This document shows positions 9,188 to 16,916 of a stretch of 64,000 nt of DNA, piece after piece. How positions within the stretch are numbered: position 1 is the stretch's first letter; each line of letters starts with the position of its first letter. The translations under genes and the position numbers were made by a program. The notes under the pieces are model-generated. The model saw only the letters and a list, made by a program, of their open reading frames with translations, was not told the DNA's origin and did not search any database. The DNA is from Acidobacteriota bacterium (GTDB lineage: Bacteria; Acidobacteriota; Terriglobia; Terriglobales; Acidobacteriaceae). The DNA lies in assembly GCA_003225555.1 (NCBI GenBank), contig QIAM01000077.1, forward strand, positions 90,958 to 154,957. Direction: 5' to 3'.

Positions 9188-10918
9188 ATGAGACCCTGCA
9201 AGTTTGCGTGCGCAGTAGGCGTGCTGTTGCTAGCGGTATTTTTGCGCACCCAGAATCCCAAGCCCGCTGAAGCGCCGCCGCCTTCACCGCCGGGAAAGCT
9301 CGCCAAGGGAAAACCCTCCGCGGAAAGTCCCATCCGTTTCGCGTACCAGCCGATTGCTTTCGAACTCGACAGTTGCGAGACGCCCGAGCGTCACGCACCA
9401 GAAACCATGGCCGGGGGCGTGGCTATTTTCGATTACAACAACGATGGCAAGCTGGATATATTCTTCGCCAACGGAGCCGACATCAGGACGCTTCGGAAAT
9501 CCTCTTCAAAATATTCGAACCGCCTTTTCGAAAACGACGGTAAGGGGCACTTCACGGACGTTACCGAAAAAGCTGGCTTGGCCGGCACCGGCTATGACAT
9601 GGGCGTCGCTGTCGCCGACTACGACAATGATGGGTACGAAGATATCTTTGTCGCGGGCGTGTACAGAAACACGCTCTATCACAACAACGGAAACGGCACA
9701 TTCACCGACGTAACAGCCAAGGCCGGGCTCAACAAGCCTGATCCCGAATATGGGCCGCTCTGGTCCGTTGGCGCGGTCTGGGTGGATGTGAATAATGACG
9801 GCCTGCTGGACCTTCTGGTTATCAACTACTTGAAGTGGGATATTGAACACGAACCCTCCTGCCCGGTCGATGGCCACGCCGACTACTGCCATCCCAAGAT
9901 GTACAAGCCGACTCCCAACCATTTGATTCTCAACAACGGAGATGGGACGTTCAAAGACGTTTCGAAAGAATGGGGCTTCCGCACGCATCTGGGCAAGGGT
10001 ATGGGAGGCGCCGCCGCGGATTTTGACCTTGACGGCAAAATGGACGTCGTTGTTTCCAATGACAAACTGTTCAACTGGTTCTTTCGAAACAAAGGTGGGG
10101 CGTTTGAGGAAGTTGGGCTCGACGTCAATGTCGCGCTGCGTGAGGATGGCGTTTTTATTTCCGGCATGGGAGTCGATTTCCGCGATCTTGATAATGATGG
10201 CTACCCCGACATTGTTTTGGTCGCGCTGGACAACGAGACTTTTCCAATCTATCGGAACACGGGGAAAGGAAGCTTCGTGGAAGTAACGCGCGAGAGTGGC
10301 ATGACCTTGCTGAGCCTGCCGATGGCTGGATATTCTCCGACGATTGCGGATTTTGATAACGACGGCTGGAAGGACATCTTTGTTACACGCGGACATGTTC
10401 AGTCCCTCCTGTCCGCGCCTCGCGTCGCCGTGGAGCAGCCGAACACGGTGTTCCGCAACTTGGACGGCATGAAGTTTTCCGCGCTGACGTCCGAGGCAGG
10501 CCTGACGTCTCGGCCTGTGTCCCGACACCGCGGATCGGCCATCGGTGACCTGAATGGAGATGGACGTATGGATGTGGTTGTAACGGCAATCACGGCTCCG
10601 GCGGAGATCTGGATGAACGACAGCCCGGGTAACAACCATTGGCTGGAGCTTAAACTTCAGGGAACCAAGACTAATCGCGACGGCATCGGGGCACGCATCA
10701 AGGTGGTGACCAAGAGCGGCACACAGTATGACCATAAGTCCACCGCCGCGGGTTACGCGTCATCCAGCGCCGGGCCGGTCCACTTCGGACTTGGACCGAA
10801 CGCTTCCGCTGAGCTGGTCGAAATTCGATGGCCCTCGGGGATGGTGCAGACGCTGCGTGACGTATCGGCCGACCGTATCCTGACGGTCAGGGAATCAGCG
10901 ACGGGCCCTGCATTTTAA
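9188..10918 (+). CDS. CRTAC1-type FG-GAP/VCBS repeat protein with ASPIC/UnbV domain
   Basis: A 576-residue exported protein with a short hydrophobic N-terminus and proline-rich linker. FG-GAP/VCBS propeller repeats follow, each with a calcium-loop signature such as DYNNDGKLDIFF, DYDNDGYEDIFV, DFDLDGKMDVVV, DLDNDGYPDIVL, DFDNDGWKDIFV and DLNGDGRMDVVV. The C-terminus (about 480-570, NNHWLELKLQGTKTNRDGIGARIKV and VEIRWPSGMVQTL) is an ASPIC/UnbV domain. Such proteins are cell-surface binding scaffolds of unclear function that are numerous in Acidobacteriota. It is probably co-transcribed with the GH3 enzyme, which suggests a role in glycan binding, though this is inference. Confidence 0.88.
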   Translation: MRPCKFACAVGVLLLAVFLRTQNPKPAEAPPPSPPGKLAKGKPSAESPIRFAYQPIAFELDSCETPERHAPETMAGGVAIFDYNNDGKLDIFFANGADIRTLRKSSSKYSNRLFENDGKGHFTDVTEKAGLAGTGYDMGVAVADYDNDGYEDIFVAGVYRNTLYHNNGNGTFTDVTAKAGLNKPDPEYGPLWSVGAVWVDVNNDGLLDLLVINYLKWDIEHEPSCPVDGHADYCHPKMYKPTPNHLILNNGDGTFKDVSKEWGFRTHLGKGMGGAAADFDLDGKMDVVVSNDKLFNWFFRNKGGAFEEVGLDVNVALREDGVFISGMGVDFRDLDNDGYPDIVLVALDNETFPIYRNTGKGSFVEVTRESGMTLLSLPMAGYSPTIADFDNDGWKDIFVTRGHVQSLLSAPRVAVEQPNTVFRNLDGMKFSALTSEAGLTSRPVSRHRGSAIGDLNGDGRMDVVVTAITAPAEIWMNDSPGNNHWLELKLQGTKTNRDGIGARIKVVTKSGTQYDHKSTAAGYASSSAGPVHFGLGPNASAELVEIRWPSGMVQTLRDVSADRILTVRESATGPAF

Positions 10919-10984
10919 AGACTTACTTGTTCTTGGTCAAAGGCGAGGCCCTCCAAAACAGCGAGGCGCAACCAGCTGCAACGA

Positions 10985-11692
10985 TCACAGGTCGAAGATT
11001 CGATACACCGACGATGGTTGTTGCGACTGCAACAGAGAAATGGCGACGTTATGCACAGCGACTCCAGTCGCAGTTCGCCCGTCGATCTTGCCGTGATGTG
11101 CGTGACCGTGCACAACCAGATCGGCCCCGTGCCGATCCACGACTTCAGCGAGACGGGATGTACCCATGAAGGGAAATATCTCCGGCGCCTCACCCTGCAC
11201 GGTATCGAGGATGGGCGAATAATGCAGCACCACCACCCGTTTCTTGGTTCGGAGCTGCGACATGGCGCGTTCGAGCTTTAGAGCCTCGTCAATCGAGGCT
11301 CGGACGAATTCCTTGACTTCGCGTTCCCCAAAAGCGGTCAGCACACCGCGTCCAAAACCTCCGACGAAACCTTTGGTTCCGGCAAAGCCGACGCCATCAC
11401 GTTCGTAGGCACTGCCATCGAGCACTTTGATTCCAGCTCCGACCATCATCCGGCGGAGCTCCTCTTCTTTCCCGCTTTCGTAGTCATGGTTGCCTAAGAC
11501 CACGATGGTTGGAAGCCTGAGGCGGAGCAAAACGTTGATCAGTGGCTCCATTTCCTCAGGCTGACCGTAATTGGTGAGATCGCCGGCGAGAACAAGAACA
11601 TCGGCCTCATCGCGTACCCGCTCAAACTGTTCCTTGAGCTTAGCGTAGCTCTGCGGGCTGAAATGCAAGTCGGCTGTGGCTGCGATTCTCAT
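10985..11692 (-). CDS. Calcineurin-like metallophosphoesterase
   Basis: A 235-residue cytoplasmic protein with all motifs of the metallophosphoesterase superfamily: D8-x-H10 (ATADLH), GD at 37-38 (LAGDL), GNHD at 67-70, the histidine in VLHYSPI and the late GHAHHG motif (VVHGHAHHG). These residues bind two metal ions and hydrolyse phosphomonoesters or diesters. The substrate is unknown. It lies 10 bases downstream of a nucleotidyltransferase-fold gene on the same strand, so the two form a likely operon. It is convergent with the FG-GAP gene. Confidence 0.88.
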   Translation of the reverse strand: MRIAATADLHFSPQSYAKLKEQFERVRDEADVLVLAGDLTNYGQPEEMEPLINVLLRLRLPTIVVLGNHDYESGKEEELRRMMVGAGIKVLDGSAYERDGVGFAGTKGFVGGFGRGVLTAFGEREVKEFVRASIDEALKLERAMSQLRTKKRVVVLHYSPILDTVQGEAPEIFPFMGTSRLAEVVDRHGADLVVHGHAHHGKIDGRTATGVAVHNVAISLLQSQQPSSVYRIFDL

Positions 11693-11702
11693 GCGAGTTC
11701 GC

Positions 11703-12560
11703 TCAGGAGGCGGGTCGTGTGGCAGTTGCGGCGGATTTACACAAGCATTTTCGCAGTGCCTTCATCTGCCTCAGACGTATTTCTCTTGTGTTTTCCTGGA
11801 CGTTGTCCAATCCCCACTCGTCCACGTCGATGGCGAACATGTTGTCATCCACAAGGCTGCCGCGGAATTTGGCCTGAGGGTCCGGTCTGGTGATCTGCTT
11901 CTCCAGTCGGCGCAACAAATCGCGCCAGATCCTGGCGGGGACATAGTGGGTTTGTGCCGGATACACATACCGGAAGAGCAAGAGCGACCACAGAAGCATC
12001 TCCCAGTCTTCTCCCACCAGTTGCAATTCTCTGTCCCAGTCGAATGACGGGTATGTCCCATAAATCACGTGAGCAATGTCAGCCCCGTCGAAGCGCTCCC
12101 GTTTGGCGACAAAGATCTTCGAGGCAACCAGTTCCTCAGGAGCAAGCACCCGCGTCTCGACGCCGTGTACCACTGCCGGGCTGGCTCGCTCAATCCAGGA
12201 ATCCTCGACCACGATGACCCCGTTGCTCATGCCCGTGATCAGGTCGACGAAGAACTCTCCCTTTCGCACTTTGGCCAGCCACACCGGATCCAGGACCTCA
12301 CATTCGAAGCCACGTTCGCGCAAATATGGATAGACCTCACAAGCTGTGCCGGCGGTCATGAAAAGATCCAAATCCTTCGTGAAGCGGCAAATTCCCGTGT
12401 GTTGCCGCAGGGCAAATGCTCCGGACACTGCGTAGGGAACGTGCTTCTCTTCGAGAACCGTGAGTACGTCGCAAAACAGTGTAGCCTGCACCTCGGGAAC
12501 GTCCATGGGAATGGACGAGGTCTTCGGCAGTATCGCGAGCGATTTGACCGGTTCTGGCAC
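11703..12560 (-). CDS. Nucleotidyltransferase-fold protein (AbiEii/DUF6036-like)
   Basis: A 285-residue protein. The segment PYAVSGAFALRQHTG...TKDLDLFM matches the nucleotidyltransferase fold (a G-x-A-L/H helix followed by the metal-binding D-x-D in DLDLF), and LAPEELVASKIFVAKRERFDGADIAHVI matches the conserved second segment of the MenA/AbiEii-like family. That family includes antitoxin/toxin nucleotidyltransferases and many orphans. No antitoxin-like small gene is adjacent; its neighbour is the phosphoesterase. The start given is GTG; ATG at 12506 (MDVPEVQ) is a good alternative, because the conserved part begins just after it. Confidence 0.72.
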   Translation of the reverse strand: MPEPVKSLAILPKTSSIPMDVPEVQATLFCDVLTVLEEKHVPYAVSGAFALRQHTGICRFTKDLDLFMTAGTACEVYPYLRERGFECEVLDPVWLAKVRKGEFFVDLITGMSNGVIVVEDSWIERASPAVVHGVETRVLAPEELVASKIFVAKRERFDGADIAHVIYGTYPSFDWDRELQLVGEDWEMLLWSLLLFRYVYPAQTHYVPARIWRDLLRRLEKQITRPDPQAKFRGSLVDDNMFAIDVDEWGLDNVQENTREIRLRQMKALRKCLCKSAATATRPAS

Positions 12561-12990
12561 GGAGCTTGGATGTGCTTCTGTGCCTTACGGTTGGTGCACT
12601 TTCTAAGAGACCGTCCTAGGATTCATACAACCTTTTCTCTCCGAGCGGCGGCTGACAATCTGGGAATGTGAGGACTTTGCGGGGGGCCCCTAACCGCGAG
12701 CGCCGAGTCGCAAGTTGTGATAATTCACGGGAAATTCGCGAGTGCCAGTTTGGCTAAATCTGGTCGTCGGTTTCCATTTCACCACGCAGAACAGAGGTGA
12801 CAGGGACGGCTCAGATCGTCATGATTTCTGAGCCGTCCTGCCCCGGTCGGTGAGCGACCTAGCGCGGCTTTCTGAATCGAAACGAATCAAGACTTTCGCG
12901 TAACCATCGATCCGTTTGTCGAACCTTTCGCAGCCCTCGGCGCAGGGCTTGAAGAGCGCCACCTAGTTGTATCGCCAACCTCCCGGCAAA
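12561..12990. other. Intergenic region, no gene seen
   Basis: This 430-base gap lies between the nucleotidyltransferase gene and the 3' end of the TamB-like gene. It holds the hairpin described separately and no coding frame that I can support. It should contain the promoter for the leftward nucleotidyltransferase/phosphoesterase pair, but no convincing -35/-10 boxes were found. Confidence 0.5.
12804..12838 (-). terminator. Perfect 12-bp hairpin downstream of TamB-like gene
   Basis: The stem ggacggctcaga / tctgagccgtcc with an 11-nt loop lies about 150 bases past the leftward TamB-like stop codon. There is no T-run, so it may be a 3' stabiliser or a factor-dependent terminator and not an intrinsic one. 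Confidence 0.4.
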
Positions 12991-15900
12991 TCAAAACCTT
13001 GTGCGATACTTGCCGTCGATGGAAACCCCTCCCAACTGATCGCGCGCCGTGCTTACCGACCAGTGCTTGTTAAGCTGATACTCGCCTTGCACCATTTCGC
13101 TCCCCGGCTGCGAGACGTCGGTCGAGAAAGTGAACAGCAGGTTCTTGGTGACGCGCTGCTGGATCGCGACCCGGGCCCCCGGGTTCTGATTATTACCTCC
13201 GAGGGTTGGATCGATCTGCAGGCTCGAGATGCCTGCCAGCTTCTGGATGCCGCTGCTTACCTGGCTAGCCGCCTGGGACGCAATCATCGAGTCGGTGCTT
13301 GGGCTGGTGGCGTTCGCCTCTTGCGTGGTCTTGCCGCGCGCAATCAGGTTGATGATGTCAGCCGTCGCCAGCGGCGGATCGGACACATAGGCCGTCGTCA
13401 GCTTATCCAGGGGTCCACGCATGGTGAGCGTGAGGTTGTATTGCTGCACAATGGTTGCTACTACGACGTTCATCACCGGATGAGTCTGGTTGGGATCGTC
13501 GAAGGTAATCACACCGCGCTGCAGTTGGTAGCGGACATTTCGATAGAACAGCTCCCCCGATGTCAGGTTGGTTCTGCCCGTGATCACCGGATTGGCGGCG
13601 GTTCCAATCACTTGCAGCGCAACCCTACCCGAGATGCTAATCTGCGAACTCGTGGCATTCAGATTTTCTTTTGACTGTACGCCGATCGCCAGGTTCACGG
13701 TATCGGCGAATCCGGGCTGAGAGGGCGTGTTTGTACCGGTGCTGAACTGGTCGCCAAATTTCGCCAGATCGAAGTCCTGCGTGAATGCGAGGCTGTCGAT
13801 CAGCACGCGACCATTCAAAGTCGACGATTCCGTGGTTCCGCTGAAGCCAAGACTGCTCTCCAGCACCGTTCGCAGTCCCTCAGGGTAGCGCAGCCGAATG
13901 GATTGTCCCTGGAGCGCGATGTTGAATTGCAGGTTGGGCTTGTATGCAATTGAGCCGCCGACAGAGACCTGTCCGCCCCCTACCTGCCCGGTCATGTTTG
14001 AGATCTGCACCCGTTCGCTACCGATATCAAGAGTGCCGTTCAGTTTCTCCACACCCAGCGGAGCATCGGCGGTGCTCAGGGCCGCATCCTTCAAATGCAC
14101 TTGTCCCTGCACCACCGGATTGTTCGCGGTTCCGGAAGTGCGAACATCGAGCGTCAGGATGCCCGAACTCTGAACATCAGGGGCCACGATGCGAAGCACC
14201 TGGACATCCACGGATCCTTCTGCCGAGAGAGTAGGCGAGGCCGTTCCTCCAATCGGCATTCTGCCTTGCACGCGCACCGACGTGCCGGTGCCGCGAATCT
14301 CGGCAGGTTGCAGTGTCACCACCGAGTTTGCATAGTCGGCGCGAATGGGACCCGCGATTCCGATCTGCAATGACTGGTAACTTGCGTTCAGCGTGGGAAT
14401 GGACAAATGCGCCTCAAGCTGGGATTTGTCTTTCAGCGGTCCCTTTACCGTTGCGTGGAATTCGGTCTGGCCCTGAAAGCCTTCAGGCGCACCGTTTCCG
14501 TAGGTGGCCATCAACAGATCCAGAGGAACGGAGCTCGTATCGATGGCAGCTTCGGTGTAGTACCCGCCTGACAGATCCACGTGGCCATGGGCCCGCACCG
14601 AGGCTTGCGACACCTTCGAATCGAGATTCAAGTCGGCACGATGGTTGGCGACGTGAACCTCAGCTTTCAGTCCAGAGATCGAACTCTGGCGCAGTTGCAG
14701 TTGTGGCAGCTGCACAATCGCGTTGAGTTGCGGATCGTCCACGGTCCCTTGGCCGTTGACGGATGCAGTTACCGTTCCGGTAAGCGGCAGGTTCTTAGCC
14801 TGCACCGTCCGCAATTTCTGCAACTCCACGGAAGGCATATCAACCCGAACCTTGTATGCCTTAGTTTTCGGAGTGTAAGAAAGATAAGCGTCCAGGGCGC
14901 CAGCGGCAACTGCCACATTCACCGTCGAAACAATCGAACCATTTTGTGTCTCGAATTTCACTGCCAGATTTTGGACGGGCTCATCGTAAGCTCGCGCATT
15001 CATCACTTCTACGGAGCCCGAACCCACCGGATTGAGTTGTGACCCTCGCAACTCGAGCTTCGCCGACAAGTATCCAGACACAGGATAATGTTGATTTGCC
15101 AATCTCTGCAGATCCGTCACTCGCATCCGCTGTACCGAAAGATGTGCGCGAATCGGACTCGAAGGCTGGTAGGACCAATTCTGCAGTCCAACGGTCGCAT
15201 CGAACGATGCCTGCCCCTGCTGCGCGTTGATCAACGACCCATTCCGTACCGTAAATTGGGACGGGTTCGCCTGCATCTCGAGTTTTGCGCCGCTCCAGGC
15301 GCTGCCTTCGACCTGCAGATTCTGAGCATTCAACTGGCCGGTAAGATCTGGCTTTTGCATCGAGCCGCGAACGACCGCGTTGAGCGATGCGGAACCAGAG
15401 ATCGCCGGCGGTGGTGCTTGTGTAGTTCGAAATGACGAGGCCAGCATCACAAGTTGATGCAGATCGCTCGCGATTGCTTGAATCTCCAGGCTGGAGTGGT
15501 CGCCCACCTCTCCCTGCGCACTTAGCGTCGCCGAAGGAAGCCGGACGGTTGTATTGCGGAGGGCCAGAGTCTTCCGCGCGCCATCGTAAGTCGCGTGAAT
15601 CGCTCCATTGACAGGCACTTCTGCGGCTGACGGATTGTCCGTACTAGTGGCTGCCGCTTGCACCGTCAGATCTGAGTGGGCGAGCATGTTGCTGATGTCG
15701 CCCTTCCAGGCCGCATCGACAGTTCCATTCAGCGTTCCTGAAACTGCTGTGCCTTTCATTTCCGGGCGATGCAAAGCCTGCTGAACCGCGTGCAAGGAAA
15801 TCTTATGCAAAGCGGCCCGCACCTTTGACCCTGGGGTTGTGTCCAGATGCTGCATCTCCGCGTCAGCCGTGATGCGGCCGCCGAGCGTCTCCCCGTTCAG

Positions 15901-16908
15901 ATTCTTTACCTGCAGCGTGCCGTTCGCCAGCTGATATTGGCCTTGAAGCTTTCGTAGTTCGACGCGGCTTCCGGACGCGGCTGCAGTGAGAGCCTTGCTG
16001 GCAATCATGCCCGTCGTCGAAATGCTCCGCAATAACGGCTGGTTCGCGTCCGCCTGATAGTGCAGCGTGCCATTGACGGCCACATCTCCGGCAGGAGCAG
16101 ACGACGGCGACATGGCGGCGAAGTCCTGCGCGTGAATCCGAATCTCGTAGTTCCCATCCGCGGTGGGATTGGAATAGTCTGAAACGTTCGCATGCAGCGT
16201 CACGGCCGACGATCCAACACTTAGAACCGCGGATTCGACCGCAAAGCGGTCTGGTGCAGCCGTAAATTTCAAATTCAAATGGTGCGGTAGTGGAGAGTAC
16301 TGCGCATAACGCAGATGACCGTTGTCGTACGAGATTGTCCCGTTGTAGCGTCTCGCCAGCGACTCGAAGCGGATATCTGTCCCCAAATTGTAGAGATCTG
16401 CATCCAAGGGAGTCTTTTTGTCGTTGTAGTTGACTTCGCCATTTGTGAGTTGCACATGTCCCACGGCAAGATCGAACATGTTGGTGCGGCTGCTGCTCTG
16501 GCTCGGCGGGGCTTGGGGCAGATTGTTCTTGCCCTGGCGATTCACTTGCAGATGCACTACAGGATGCTCGATCAGTAATTCCTGCAAATTGACCTGCCGC
16601 TTAAGGGCCGACAAAACTTTCACGCCTACGGTCAACTTGTCCACTTGCAACAACGGAGGCTGACCTGGGCCCTCGGTCCCATGCACGGTGAGGTGGTAGA
16701 GATGTGCGGTCAGAGTTGACAGATTGAAATCAAGCGCCCGAATCTCAGCTCTTCCACCAGTCGCCTGCTTCACCTGCTCCTCGATCTTGCGGAGCGCGAA
16801 ATGCTGGAAGCCGGAGCTCTTCAGATAGAAATATCCGCCGATGACTGCAATAAAAAGCAACACCACCAATCCCGCAAGCGCCCAACCGATGATCCGCTTC
16901 CATCTCAT
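12991..16908 (-). CDS. TamB/DUF490-family translocation and assembly protein
   Basis: A 1305-residue AsmA/TamB-family protein. It has one N-terminal membrane anchor (about residues 7-30), then a very long series of beta-strand repeats (for example SIAYKPNLQFNIALQG), and a C-terminal TamB domain with LTMRGPLDKLTTAYVSDPPLATADIINLIARGKTTQE and a final KNLLFTFSTDVSQPG...YQLNKHWSVSTARDQLGGVSIDGKYRTRF. Such proteins bridge the periplasm and work with a BamA-family partner in outer-membrane assembly or lipid transport. The start has AGGAG 5 bases upstream. The BamA/TamA-like gene ends 8 bases upstream, so the pair is an operon. Confidence 0.9.
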   Translation of the reverse strand: MRWKRIIGWALAGLVVLLFIAVIGGYFYLKSSGFQHFALRKIEEQVKQATGGRAEIRALDFNLSTLTAHLYHLTVHGTEGPGQPPLLQVDKLTVGVKVLSALKRQVNLQELLIEHPVVHLQVNRQGKNNLPQAPPSQSSSRTNMFDLAVGHVQLTNGEVNYNDKKTPLDADLYNLGTDIRFESLARRYNGTISYDNGHLRYAQYSPLPHHLNLKFTAAPDRFAVESAVLSVGSSAVTLHANVSDYSNPTADGNYEIRIHAQDFAAMSPSSAPAGDVAVNGTLHYQADANQPLLRSISTTGMIASKALTAAASGSRVELRKLQGQYQLANGTLQVKNLNGETLGGRITADAEMQHLDTTPGSKVRAALHKISLHAVQQALHRPEMKGTAVSGTLNGTVDAAWKGDISNMLAHSDLTVQAAATSTDNPSAAEVPVNGAIHATYDGARKTLALRNTTVRLPSATLSAQGEVGDHSSLEIQAIASDLHQLVMLASSFRTTQAPPPAISGSASLNAVVRGSMQKPDLTGQLNAQNLQVEGSAWSGAKLEMQANPSQFTVRNGSLINAQQGQASFDATVGLQNWSYQPSSPIRAHLSVQRMRVTDLQRLANQHYPVSGYLSAKLELRGSQLNPVGSGSVEVMNARAYDEPVQNLAVKFETQNGSIVSTVNVAVAAGALDAYLSYTPKTKAYKVRVDMPSVELQKLRTVQAKNLPLTGTVTASVNGQGTVDDPQLNAIVQLPQLQLRQSSISGLKAEVHVANHRADLNLDSKVSQASVRAHGHVDLSGGYYTEAAIDTSSVPLDLLMATYGNGAPEGFQGQTEFHATVKGPLKDKSQLEAHLSIPTLNASYQSLQIGIAGPIRADYANSVVTLQPAEIRGTGTSVRVQGRMPIGGTASPTLSAEGSVDVQVLRIVAPDVQSSGILTLDVRTSGTANNPVVQGQVHLKDAALSTADAPLGVEKLNGTLDIGSERVQISNMTGQVGGGQVSVGGSIAYKPNLQFNIALQGQSIRLRYPEGLRTVLESSLGFSGTTESSTLNGRVLIDSLAFTQDFDLAKFGDQFSTGTNTPSQPGFADTVNLAIGVQSKENLNATSSQISISGRVALQVIGTAANPVITGRTNLTSGELFYRNVRYQLQRGVITFDDPNQTHPVMNVVVATIVQQYNLTLTMRGPLDKLTTAYVSDPPLATADIINLIARGKTTQEANATSPSTDSMIASQAASQVSSGIQKLAGISSLQIDPTLGGNNQNPGARVAIQQRVTKNLLFTFSTDVSQPGSEMVQGEYQLNKHWSVSTARDQLGGVSIDGKYRTRF

Positions 16909-16916
16909 GACTTCTC

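Noticed and set aside
9506..10735. Long leftward frame of 409 codons opposite the FG-GAP gene
   Set aside because: Antisense shadow: the plus-strand frame has repeated calcium-loop motifs and an ASPIC/UnbV domain, while the reverse frame has no domain.
11703..12560. Abortive-infection or toxin-antitoxin system
   Set aside because: The nucleotidyltransferase fold alone does not make a defence system; its neighbour is a phosphoesterase and no small antitoxin gene is adjacent.
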